A stretch of DNA of 64,000 nucleotides from Akebia trifoliata. Taxonomy: Eukaryota; Streptophyta; Magnoliopsida; Ranunculales; Lardizabalaceae. How positions within the stretch are numbered: position 1 is the first letter of the stretch; every line of letters starts with the position of its first letter. Where the stretch lies: assembly GCA_017979445.1 (NCBI GenBank), contig CM030706.1, forward strand, positions 13,626,967 to 13,690,966, written 5' to 3'. The translations under genes were made by a program, and so were the position numbers. Positions 11,953-22,008 of the stretch are shown here, in pieces. Under the pieces are notes generated by a model, which saw only the letters and a program-made list of their open reading frames with translations, was not told the origin of the DNA and searched no databases.

Positions 11953-12171
11953 GCTTGCTAAGTTGAAAACACGAAAAGGGTGACTTAGGAAAAAATTAAG
12001 GCAAGCTCGCATGGCTTAAAATCTGAAAGGATAACTTTGACAACAATCAGAGCTAATAAAAAAAAAGAAAAGTTCGCTAGATTGAAAACCTGAAAACACG
12101 ATCTAGGCAAAAGCTAAAGCAAGCTCGATAGATTGAAAACCTGAAAAGACGATCTAAGCAAAAGTTAGAGC
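11953..12171 (+). repeat. Tandem hairpin array, A1 (4 units)
   Basis: Four units of about 50 nt occur, with short A-rich gaps. Each unit has an outer stem (GCTT or GCTC with AAGGC or GAGC), an inner stem, an A-rich loop around GAAAACCTGAAAA, and an A-rich 3' bulge. Inner arms seen are CTAAGT/ACTTAG (11958-11988), CTAGATTG/CGATCTAG (about 12077-12106) and ATAGATTG/CGATCTAA (about 12127-12157). The second unit is mutated on one arm. See the finding on compensatory changes. Confidence 0.75.
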
Positions 12172-13046
12172 ATCAAAAAAAAATAAAAGAAAATCCTAAG
12201 ATGAGAGCGGTCCTAGCTGAAACATCAGAAGTCCGAATAATCAAGTTCAATACTTAGTTTAAACCAGGCATAGACTCAAAAATTACAAGTATCTTGTCTA
12301 CGATCGATCTGAAAATTCTTACTTCCCCAAGTTAACCAAGGAAGATAAGGGTGAATTCTATGATGAATCTCGAAAGGAAATAAATTTGTTCTCTTAAGCC
12401 TGACTCAAAACCTTCAATAAAATTAATCAAAATTAAAAGTTGAGTCTTTATTGCGCTTATGGTAATCAAATATTTCAAACCTTCATACAAGGGGCATTTT
12501 CTTTCTTCTTTAACGTAACTTTTCCCCCATATACTAGGGGCATTTTTTTATTTTTTTTTGCATGATGTGTTCAATTATTTTCAAGGCCATGTTCATTGTC
12601 AAACTAGGGGCATTTTGTTTTTGAGCAATGTTAATCCTAAAAGATAATGAGAACCCCAAATTTAAGGTTACCCTCTTGATAATAGTTTTTCGAAAAACCC
12701 TTGAGGTTCAAAAGAAATAAAAACTCAGGTTTTAAATTCATGAAACTTTTTGGATAAAATCTTGAGGTTCAAACAAAAGCACTTCGGATCTCACCTTTAA
12801 CTGTGCCTAGAGATTAACTAATAAATCACTTACCTAGAGTAGGAGATATGACATTCTTTCGTTCCTAGATTCCTTTTCAGATCTAATCATTCTTAGATTC
12901 GATCATTTTTTCTTCCATATTTTTTCATTCTCCTATTCATTCTAATCAGTCTTCTCCAATCAAAATTTTTTCGTTCTCCGATTCATTTTAATCGGTCTTC
13001 TCCGAATTCATTCATTCATTCCCAAAATTCTTTCATTCCTCTACTA

Positions 13047-13585
13047 GTTTTGCTCAGTTACCGCCAAGGGTTATCTTGGATTTTGCTCAGTTGCCGCCAA
13101 GGGTTAACTAGGATTTTGCTCAGATGCCGCCAAGGGTTATCTTGGATTTTGCCCAGTTGCCGCCAAGGGTTATCTTGGATTTTGCTCAGATGCCGCCAAA
13201 GGTTATCTTGGATTTCGCTCAGTTGCCGCCAAGGGTTATCTTGGATTTTGCTCAGATGCCGCCAAGGGTTATCTTGGATTTTGCTCAGTTACCGCCAACG
13301 GTGATCTTTGATTTTGCTCAGATGCCGCCAAGGGTTAACTTGAATTTTGCTCAGTTGTTGCCAAGGGTTATCTTAGATTTTACTCAGATGCCGCCAAGGG
13401 TTATCTTGGATTTTGCTCAGTTGCCGCCAAGGGTTAACTTAGATTTTGCTCAGTTGCCGCCAAGGGTTATCTTGGATTTTGCTCAGATGCTGCCAAGGGT
13501 AATCTTGGATTTTGCTCAGTTACCGCCATGGGTTATCTTGGATTTTGCTCAGTTACCGCCGAGGGTTTTCTCAGAATTATGCTCA
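13047..13585 (+). repeat. 33-bp minisatellite, 16 units (A1)
   Basis: The unit contains TTTTGCTCAG, then TTG or ATG, CCGCCAAGG and GTTATCTTGGA. Units alternate between TTGCC and ATGCC over most of the array, so the real period is a 66-bp dimer. Each unit contains CCAAG-GGTTAT-CTTGG, a 5-bp stem. The unit length is divisible by three, so the array stays open in more than one frame; that is a by-product and not evidence of a protein. Confidence 0.92.
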
Positions 13586-13700
13586 GTTTATAATCAATTT
13601 ATGCTCAGATTATGCTCAGTTATGCTCAGTTTATACTCAGTCTATGCTGAGTTTATGCTTAAATTATACTCAAATTATACTCAGATTTTACTCAATTTCA
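13586..13700 (+). repeat. Short-period AT-rich GCTCAG repeat
   Basis: Degenerate units of 9-12 bp of the type TATGCTCAGTT decay gradually downstream (GCTCAG to ACTCAG to ACTCAA). They abut the 33-bp minisatellite, which contains the same TTGCTCAGTT core. This suggests that the longer unit arose from this shorter one. Confidence 0.7.
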
Positions 13701-13975
13701 CACAGTGCACACACTTACACATTTGCACTTTTTAATCAAGGAGAATTCTTTAAAATTCAAGGATCTGACACTGCCTGTGAGAGCTCGGGCTCAAGGACCT
13801 GACATTTTTTTTAGTTCGGGGAGAGTTTTACCCTCAAGGGTCCGAACACCCAGACGAATTGCTAAATCAGGCTGCAAAATGAACTGTCACTAGCTTTGGC
13901 ATTTAGATATCGCACTATCTACCAAAATAGATTTGCTATCTAGTTTGCTTCAACCCTCTGTCAAAGAAGGGCATC

Positions 13976-14744
13976 TGTATGCACCCCATTTTTGCATTCG
14001 CCTGATTAATCAACTCGTCAACCCAATCGTAATGATTCCTAATGATAGATGTTTATTCCATTGCTTTATTTTGTTACCAGAAATGTTTAAGAAATCTGGA
14101 TGAGGTATCTCGAACTGACAAAATCTTAGAAATCACGCTACGCTAGGAAAATACGACCCCAGAAACATAGAAATCATCATCTTGTAGACCAAAAAGAAAC
14201 TTCACGATAAAAATCACTAAAAATGGTCAAATTATCAAAATACCCTTAACATCAAAACAACCCTAAAGCCTACATTACTCTTAGGAAAACCCATTCAAAC
14301 ACATAAAATAACAAATCAAAATCAAATAAATCATTTCGCTAATTTTCACAGAATTTAACAAAATTATGAAAATGCCCCTCATAAAATTCATGACCATTTC
14401 ACACAAAAAAATTTCATAAACGATACAAACAATTATTTTAATTGAATTCCTTACAAAAAATCGATTCTAAAACATCTTAGAACATTAAAAATCGACTTAA
14501 AACGCGAAAAGTCCTCTCCAAGGGCAAAACGATAATTTCACAATTATCATAATTAAAAATTTCGAAATTAATAAATAAAACATTAAATAATTAAAGTGAA
14601 AAATTAATGAAATTAATTTAAAAATTAAAACTAAAAAAATCGATCAATCGGGCTCTCAGGCAAAATTGTTGAGGGTTCGCAAGATATTTCTTTAAGGACC
14701 CCTCCATTTGGGGGTCTAAAAAATTAAAGATATAATAGAGGGGG
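13976..14744 (+). mobile_element. A1 3' LTR, truncated, with polypurine tract
   Basis: A purine-rich AAAGAAGGGCATC at 13963-13975 precedes the LTR start TGTATGCACCCC. The LTR matches the first half of the A2 and A5 LTRs up to AGAGGGGG. There the A2 LTR starts, so about 770 bp of the usual 1.3-1.6 kb remain. The break lies inside a G run; A2 probably inserted there. Confidence 0.85.
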
Positions 14745-15374
14745 TGTAGACACCCCATTTTTGCACTCGTCTGATTAATCAACTCGTCAACCCGATCGCA
14801 AAGGTTCCCAATGATGGATGTTTATTCCAATGCTTCATTTTGTTACCAGATATGTTTCAGAAATCCGGATGAGGTATCTCGAACTGACAAAACTTAGAAA
14901 TCACGCTACGCTAGGTAAATACGAGCCCAGAAACATAGAAATCATCATCTTACAAACCAAAAAGAAGCTTCACGATAAAAATCACTAAAAATGATCAAAT
15001 TACCAAAATACCCCTAACATCAAAACAACCCTAGAGCCTACATTACGCTTAGGAAAACCCATTCAAACACATAAAACAACAAATCAAAACCAAATAAATC
15101 ATTTCACCAATTTTCACAAAATTCGACAAAATTACGAAAATACCCCTCATAAAATTCACGATCATTTCACACAAAAAATTTCATAAATGACAAAAATCAA
15201 CTTTTCCATTGAATGCCTTACGAGAAACTGATTCCAAAACATCTTGGAACATTGAAAAACGACTTAAAACGTAAAAAATCCTCTCCGAGGGCAAAACGGT
15301 AATTTTACAACTTTAATAATTAAAATTTTTGAAATTAATAAATAAATCATTAAAAAATGTAAAAGGAAACATTA

Positions 15375-15599
15375 AAGTCAATCAAGTAAGACTTAAGTCA
15401 AGTAAGGCTAAAGTCAAAACATTAAAGTCAACCAAAAAAGACTAAAGTCAAAGTATTAAAGTCAATATCATAAGACTAAAGTCAAAACCCTAAATCAAAA
15501 CACTAATCAAGTCAATCTTATAAGACTAAAAGTCAAAACCCTAAATCAAAACCCTAATCTAAATTAATCAAGTCAATTTCATAAGACTAAAAGTCAAAA
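15375..15599 (+). promoter_or_regulatory. W-box-type array in the A2 LTR U3
   Basis: I count 11 copies of AGTCAA, the reverse complement of TTGACT, within about 225 bp, upstream of the TATA box. TTGAC[CT] is the core bound by WRKY factors in plants. The motif is part of a loose tandem repeat (AAAGTCAA, GTAAGACTAAAGTCAA). Activity is inferred only. Confidence 0.55.
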
Positions 15600-15720
15600 C
15601 CCTAAATTAAAACCCTAAAGACTAAATCCATCTCATGAGACCAAAGTCTAAACCCTAATTGAAACCCTAATTGAAATCCTAAAAGAAATCCTAATCAATC
15701 CCTAATGCTTCTAAAAACTT

Positions 15721-15728
15721 TATAAATA
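15721..15728 (+). promoter_or_regulatory. TATA box of the A2 LTR
   Basis: TATAAATA lies just upstream of GGAGCCTCCACACC. The same arrangement is found in A3 (44190-44197 on the minus strand) and A5 (58678-58685). It marks the U3/R region and puts transcription start about 25-35 bp downstream. Confidence 0.7.
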
Positions 15729-16340
15729 GGAGCCTCCACACCCTATTTTCGTATCAAAGAAAAAACCCTAGGAAAAGTAGGTGAAGAAGCCTCTACAACC
15801 TCTCCAAAACCCTAATTTTGGAGCCTCAACTCCTTACCTAACACCCCTACTCTGATTTTAGCCTAAAAAACACCCAAAAACCTCTCAAAAACATCCAAAA
15901 AATCTACAACAAATTCGAAGTACCCAGATCCAAGAAGGAGATACCTTACCTCGAAGATCAGAAATCAAATCCGGAGATAGAACGAAGTAAGGAATACGAT
16001 ACAAGGAGCCGTTTTCGCCAGATCTGAGGGAATAGCACTTTTGCAGATCGAAGGTAAGCTTTTTATTTATTTATTTATTTATTTTTTTTTAATCTAGGTT
16101 TGTCATTAGTGATGTAGATTTATTTGGGATAAGTAGAGACCGGCAATGGCCGGGCGGGGTTGGTGCCTAACACCTTCCAACCCCGTACATGATCCCCGGA
16201 TTCATATTTTCTGTAGTAGAGTAGTTTTTATCCATTTTAGAGTCAGTTTGGTTCCTAGACCACAATAACTAGGTGACGACTCCCAAAGCTCAAGGTTCAA
16301 AAGCGGATCCGCGCATCTCGCGGATCGAGGGCGCTTTCAG

Positions 16341-16358
16341 TGGCGACTCCACTGGGGA
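16341..16358 (+). other. A2 primer binding site (tRNA-Arg type)
   Basis: TGGCGACTCCACTGGGGA starts one base after the LTR. By recall it is complementary, with one mismatch, to the 3' end of plant tRNA-Arg, the primer reported for Ogre elements. A3 has the same site on the minus strand (43987-44004) with a second variant base. Confidence 0.75.
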
Positions 16359-16590
16359 CTATTGAGGATCAAACTTGAAAAACCCAAAGTATGGGAGCAT
16401 TGCCAAGATGACCTAGTTTTTTTTTATTATTTAGTTGGATTTATTTTATTTATTTTTTCTGTTTATTTATTTTTTGTCTTGATTGTAGATGATTTTGGGT
16501 ATTGCATTTTTTTTTTCCAATTAAGGATCACTTTTTGATGACCCCTAAATAATGAAAGATTCAAATTGACATATGAAAATGATGGAATGA

Positions 16591-17150
16591 TGAAGGTTGG
16601 ACAGAAATATTAAAACGTTTTTAGAGAATATTCTAGTGAGAATTAAGTCTGAGAACCTCTTAATAAAACATAGATCTCATCGATTAGATTAATTTAGAAT
16701 CTGAGTTCACTCAATTTCGTTATCGGAAGCCTTAGATATCATTGATGCAAGTTCAATCTGTAAATCTGGAATTATTTCTGAATGAAAGTTGGGACAGCAA
16801 TGTTAAAATTTTTTTACAGAACATTCTAGTGAGAATTAAGTCTGGGAACTTCTAAATAAAACGTAGATCTCATTTAGTAGATTAATTTAGAACATGAGTT
16901 CACTCAATTCCGTTATCAGAAGCCTTAGATATCATCGATGCAAGTTCAATCTGTAAATCTGAAATTATTTCTGAATGAAGGTTGGGACAGCAACGTTAAA
17001 ACGTTTTTACAGAACATTCTGGTGAGAACTAAGTCTGGACACCTATTAATAAAATGTAGATCTCATCGAGTAGATTAATTTAGAACTTGAGTTCACTTGA
17101 TTTCTTTATCGGGAGCCTTAGATATCATCGATGTAAGTTCAGATTGTATT
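16591..17150 (+). repeat. Tandem repeat of about 192 bp, three units, in the A2 leader
   Basis: Units start at about 16591, 16783 and 16976 with TGAAGGTTGG or TGAAAGTTGG. They share GACAGCAA, ACATTCTAGTGAGAA, TAGATTAATTTAGAA and CCTTAGATATCAT. Divergence between units is roughly 10 percent by eye. A3 does not show this repeat at the matching place, so it is copy-specific. Confidence 0.85.
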
Positions 17151-19190
17151 TTCCTAATTCACAGAAAATCTGAATTTATCTAATGTTGGCACAATTAATG
17201 TTCTTGAGAGTGAGCTCATCTCAACCATTGTCATTCTATCATCAATGTAACACCTATTGGAATCTCGATTTATTTTGGATCACCCAAAAGTGATCATTGA
17301 TTGGACCTTAAAAATTATGCCTATTGCAATGTTTGTTTAATCAATTATTATATGCCATGCTCATTAATTGATTTGCCATGATCTTGACAGATATATTTGT
17401 GATGTGTTTGATTTCATCTTAATTTCGATGTGATGGGTTTTGTATTATTTTCTTGATCAATATTCATTTGATATCCATATGTGATGACGTAATCTGGCCC
17501 ATGGGCCCATGTGTTTGAAAAAGGCCCCGGGCACACCCCACCCTGTTTTGCACACACCACAAGCACGTTTACTGTTTTACCCACTTACACGTCCCATATA
17601 GCCAATGTGGCACTAGTGCGTGGCCCGGTCTTTTCGGAGATGAGACGTCATTCATGAAAACCACAACTCCAGTCACGTACCTTAGGGTATATCAAACTGG
17701 GGGCATTAATACCGTCTGATCAGGTGATTCTGAGAGATATATTGATGCACCTAGGCTGGAGCGACCTGAGCCTTTGACCTATTGTAAGCCACACAGTCAC
17801 ATGTCCCGATTGCCAACGTAATACTAGTACGTGGTCGATCCCCTCATGAGATGCCAAACCATTTATGAAAGCTACAACTCTTGACTCGTACCCGTAGGTA
17901 TAAAAGATAATCTAAGTATATCAATTGCACTTTTTGGTCTAAACCGGTGCCTAAGCAAGATCTTGCCCCACTGTACCCTACTGTATGAGGGGGATAGACT
18001 ACGTCTATTATAGACCAGAGGTATTTAAGTGGGCCCTTGCTCAGCATTGTGTGCCACCTCTCAACTGGAGATCAAACTGGCTGTTTTTGGCTTCAGAAAA
18101 GTGAATTGAGGTTTTAGATTATCACCTATACGGTATATCAAACCAAGTCACCACGTATCGAAAGGTATATAGGTGTGCTTGGGCAAGGGTGGTCAGATAA
18201 AAATGCATTGCACGTAGTAAGCTTAGAGTCTAGAAACCTTCCTAGTAGGTCACGACTCGAACTTATCGTGGGTGTTCCCGGGTTGTTCATTGAATGGAAT
18301 CTTATGAGACTTTGTGATTGATATGAATGTATGTGAATGATGAGATCAGAATGCATGTGAATGATGAAATGGATGTATGTGAATGATGAGATCAGAGTGT
18401 ATGATTGTCCTCAAGGATAAAAAATGTTATTTTTGAAAATCAAAATGGGTGCACCGACCCAATAAAAAATCCATCTCTTGCAAATGACCCGGCCCAACTC
18501 GATCCAACAATCCTGATGGACCGGGCCATTTAAATCGAAATAGAAATCAAATTTTCAAAGAAGAAAAATAGTTTACAAAGGGAAAGTATTTTCTAGAAAA
18601 AAATATTTTCCAAAAGAAGTGTTTTCCAAAAAAAGTGTTATTCTCTAAAAAAAAATGTTTTCTAAGAAAAAACGTTTTCCAAAAAATATTTTCCCTAAAA
18701 ACAAGATTTTCCAAGAGAAGATACTTTCCAAATAAAAAACTATTTTTCAGAGAAAAAATATTTTCCAGAAGAAAATGTTTTCCAAAAGAAAAGAAAAAGA
18801 AGGAAAAATAATTTGCAAAAGATCTATTTTTGCATGAAAAGTTTTTATGGACCTTGGAAAACTACCAAAAAATGTTGCAAAAAATAATCAGATTTGTGAA
18901 ATAAAAACATTATTTTCTAATATTTTTCAAGAATGCAACATAATTATTTTTCTTCTGAATAATCATTGAATGGACGAATTTTTTAATGGATTGGTGCACA
19001 AAATTCAATAAAATCTCAGGGTTCATTTAAAATGCTATCAAGGGGGTGACACTGAAATTGGTTAAATTCACCTTCAAAGAGGTTTAAGGGTTATCATTAT
19101 ATCTAAGCTCAATCGTCCATCGTCTAGCTAGGGTTGTAAATCCGGTCAGTTAGAGTAAACGTCAATATCAAGTCAACAGTCAGAAATGAC
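17151..19190 (+). other. A2 leader, remainder
   Basis: Non-coding and homologous to A1 (about 600-2030 and 3340-3560) and to A3 in reverse. The shared module lies at 17921-18096. The stretch 18540-18830 is a run of TTTTCCAAAA-like blocks. The ORF1 segment present in A1 is absent between about 18900 and 18960. No ORF can be supported. Confidence 0.7.
17921..18096 (+). other. Leader module shared by families A and B (A2 copy)
   Basis: Same landmarks as the A1 copy: AATTGCAC, AAGATCTTGCC, GGGGATAGACTACGTCTATT, GGTATTTAAG, CTTGCTCAGCATT and CTGGAGATC. It diverges from the A1 copy by scattered substitutions. The flanks also match A1, but only this segment matches family B. Confidence 0.7.
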
Positions 19191-19780
19191 CTCAAAATTT
19201 CTCAATATCGCACAGTTGTTCCATGAAGATCATCGTGCCTCAATCATGTTGTTTGTAAGCAATGTCTCAGTCCTCAGTCCTAATCAAGCCCATTGTGGGT
19301 AGTTGTATTGAATTTTCATGAGTTATTTGAGTTAGCTCGAGTCCAAATTTTCAATGTCATATTTTCTTTAGATCGAGTCTACTCTTTTCCCGTTGAGTCG
19401 AGTTAGTTTATTGAGTTTATAGAGGTGTCTGTCGTCCCTTCTGAATTTGATTGAATAAAGAAAATCTTTGAATACCTCAAGCGCATTAAAGAAATAACTA
19501 ATAATCTAGCTTCAAGGATATATTTTTCTCCTGAACAAGAAGATAAGAGTCGGGCTCAAGAAAGCAAAGGTCATTGACCGCGGAACAGAAATAAATTCCT
19601 AAAGATATTCAAATAGAAATCATCTTATCTCTAGAGGAACACAAAGGGATAATGAATTTTCTCAGAAATTTCAAAAGATTTGTTCGCATGGGCCTATGAG
19701 GATATGTTAAGTGCAAGCTTGGGTGTTATTCAACATGAAATAGTTACTCGTCTATATAAATGGAATCAAAGAAAATGTTA
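19191..19780 (+). pseudogene. A2 gag/pol-spacer remnant
   Basis: A few codons of the gag start are joined to sequence matching the A1 spacer and N-terminal pol (about 6590-7090). Examples are the Ser/Glu spacer with ATAATCTAGCTTC and the FKRFVRMGL-like stretch corresponding to FKDVFGWSYEDM. The frame is shifted and stopped throughout. Reverse transcriptase and RNase H are absent. Confidence 0.6.
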
Positions 19781-19789
19781 TAAAATGTA

Positions 19790-20505
19790 TCAGCGTTATC
19801 CTCACTTCATCTTGAGTTGCAAATCACATATTATCAGTCGATATGGGGATACTTTTTGAACTGATCTCTGATAATGGGTCGTACTTCAAAGGATAAATCA
19901 TTATTCTGTGTTTAAAGTTGAAGATTCGGAATCACAAATCATCCCCCTACCGTCCTCAGATCAATGGAACGGTTGAAGCAATCAATAAAATATCTCAAAA
20001 CAATCATCAAGGAAATGTGTCAATCACACCAGGATTAGTTAGAGAAGCTATCATTCACAATACAGTCCTCCACTAGAGCTATTTCCTACTTTCTAGTCTA
20101 TGATATGGAAGTAATCTTACCAGTTGAAATGTAAATCCCGTATTTCAAGGCCTTCAAGGAAAGTCAATTGTCAGAAGCAAATTGGGTTCTTCAATGGTAC
20201 GAAGAATTAAGTTTGATCGAAGAAAAACAACTAAGAGCTTTGTATCACGTGCAAGCTTATCAAAGAAGAGTCGCCCGTGCGTTTGACAAAAAATCAAAGC
20301 TCGTCACTTACAAGTCGAGGATATAATACTCAAAGAGAATCGGACACCTATTTTTGACCCTAGAGGGAAGTTCAAACCAAATTGGGGAAGTCTGTACATC
20401 ATCAAGGAAATATTACCAGGAAAAGCTGTCAGACTTCAAGATCATGATGGAATCGAATTACCAGAACCAATCAACCTTGACCAAATCAAACGGTACTACA
20501 TTTAA
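19790..20505 (+). pseudogene. A2 integrase remnant
   Basis: This matches the A1 integrase from the core (IISRYG, LISDNGSYFK, a following QINGTVEAINK-like block with the acidic residue) to the C-terminal FDPRGKFKPNWG. Several frameshifts and stops are present. The stop before the tail (TAA at about 20502) matches that of A1. Non-functional. Confidence 0.72.
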
Positions 20506-21018
20506 GGAGGCCATTTTTTGCCGAATCAATTTTCCTACTACATAGTTCATTATTTCCTTTCTCAACCCCTTTGCAGCTTGTTCAAAAAGAGAAAAATATG
20601 CCTTTTACTTCTTAGCCTGATTACCTAACCCAGGGGAGGGAAAATTTGAACTACATTTTGGTCTGATCCCAAAAATTTGGGGTACGTAGGCAACCTGAGA
20701 AGTTACTTCAGGCCCGACCACATCAAAATAAAAAAATAGATTCCCTGACAAGGAAAAAATCTAAAATGAAAAAAATTCAAAAGAAAAAGAAATATCTTCA
20801 AAATAGGGAAGAAAATTCAAAGCAAAATAAAAGAAATGCAACACAAGGGGCATTTGGGTTTTGAGCCTCAAAATCCCTTTCACTTTATGCCTAGTCCCAA
20901 GCCTACCTATAAAAGTCCTCCTAAGTACCGTGTGAAAAGGTCAAGGAGGGTAGTAGAACATGATCAGACAGCGATTCTAGAAGGTCAGATGAAAAGAAAA
21001 AGATAAAATAATGATGAA

Positions 21019-21235
21019 GCCTGCTAAGTTGAAAACCCGAAAAGGGCGACTTAGGTAAAAATTAAGGCAAGCTCGCAAAGTTGAAAATCTGAAATGACAA
21101 CTTTGACAACAATCAGAGCCAAGAAAAAAGAAAAAGCTCGCTAGATCAAAAATCTAAAAAGGCGATCTAGGCAAAAGTTAGAGCAAGCTCGATAGATTGA
21201 AAACCTGAAAAGGCGATCTAGGCAAAAGTTAGAGC
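21019..21235 (+). repeat. Tandem hairpin array, A2 (4 units)
   Basis: Units at 21019-21068, 21071-21119, 21136-21184 and 21187-21235. Inner arms are CTAAGTTG/CGACTTAG, CAAAGTTG/CAACTTTG, CTAGATC/GATCTAG and ATAGATTG/CGATCTAG. Outer arms are GCCT/AGGC in the first unit and GCTC/GAGC in the others. All four units can form both stems, whereas the A1 array has one damaged unit. Confidence 0.8.
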
Positions 21236-22008
21236 GACAAAGAAAAATAGAAGAAAATCCCAAGCTGAGAGCGGTTCGACCTGAAATATCAGAAGTCCGA
21301 ATAATAAAGTTCAATGCTCAACTTAAACCAGGCATAGATTCAGAAGCCACAAGTATCTTATCTACGATCGATCTGAAAATTTTTACTTTCCCAAGTGAAC
21401 CAATGGAGAGAAGGGTGAATTCTAGGATGAGTCTCAAAAGGAAATATTTTGTTCTCTTGAGCCTGACTCAAAATCTTCAATAAAATTAATCAAAATTAAA
21501 ATTTGGATCTTTATTGCGCTTGTGGTAATCAAATATTTCAAACCTTCATTCAAGGGGCATTTTTCTTTTTCTCTAAATTATGTAATTTCCCTCCTTATAC
21601 CAGGGGCATTTTTTAATGATGTGTTCAATTATTCTCAATGCCATGTTTATTGTCAAACTAGGGACATTTTGTTTTTGGAGCAATGTTAATCCTAAAAATC
21701 TCAAACTTAAGGTTACCCTCTTGATAACAGTTCTTCAAAAAACTCTTGAGGTTCAAAAGAAATAAAAACTCAGGTTTTAAATTCATAAAACTTTTGGATA
21801 AATCCTTGAGGTTCAAACAAAAGCACTTCGGATCTCACATTTGACTGTGTCCAGAGATCAACTAATATGGTATTCCCAGATCCAATCATTCCTGGATTCG
21901 ATCATTTCTCTTCCAGATTCAATATCTTCCAGATTTATTCAATTCACTCTGATCAGTCTTTTCCAAATTCATTCATTCTTTCCCAAAAGTCCTTCATTCC
22001 TTCGCCAA

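Larger units (their letters stand above)
11436..13975 (+). other. A1 long non-coding 3' tail
   Basis: No protein can be supported here. Three repeat systems lie in it: a hairpin array (11953-12171), a 33-bp minisatellite (13047-13585) and a short GCTCAG repeat (13586-13700). Recurrent GGGGCATT motifs occur at 11786, 12489, 12537 and 12606. A foldable block lies at 13814-13847 (arms GTTCGG and CCGAAC enclosing ACCCT-CA-AGGGT). A long, fast-changing tail with tandem repeats is known in Tat-lineage elements. Confidence 0.75.
1..14744 (+). mobile_element. Family A copy A1: decayed Tat/Ogre-like Ty3/gypsy LTR retrotransposon
   Basis: The order is leader, ORF1, gag, protease with G-patch, reverse transcriptase, RNase H, archaeal-type RNase H, integrase, long repeat-bearing tail, polypurine tract and a truncated 3' LTR. 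This order, the extra ORF1 and the second RNase H are known marks of the Tat/Ogre lineage. The 5' LTR and primer binding site lie left of the window. Every coding block has in-frame stops or frameshifts, and two reverse transcriptase catalytic aspartates are replaced, so the copy cannot mobilise itself. A family B solo LTR (9740-10951) splits the integrase. The 3' LTR breaks off where copy A2 begins. Confidence 0.88.
14745..16339 (+). mobile_element. A2 5' LTR (1595 bp)
   Basis: It begins TGTAGACACC and ends GCGCTTTCA, the same ends as the target-duplicated solo LTR A5. U3 contains a 225-bp array of AGTCAA motifs and several CCCTAA-containing blocks. The TATA box is at 15721-15728. The R-U5 part ends after GGATCGAGGGCGCTTTCA. 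An AT-rich TTTA run lies at 16064-16090. Confidence 0.9.

Noticed and set aside
13047..13585. CRISPR-like regular repeats
   Set aside because: Units are contiguous with no unique spacers and the genome is eukaryotic.
13050..13735. Open frames of 84 and 203 codons repeating PPRVILDFAQ- or CRQGLSWILL-like peptides
   Set aside because: They are products of the 33-bp minisatellite, whose unit length is divisible by three. Several frames are open at once and no flanking domain is present.
15480..15700. AAACCCTAA-type telomere-like motifs in the A2 LTR
   Set aside because: They are irregularly spaced within U3, not a tandem CCCTAAA array. They may be telo-box-like promoter motifs, but the evidence is weak.
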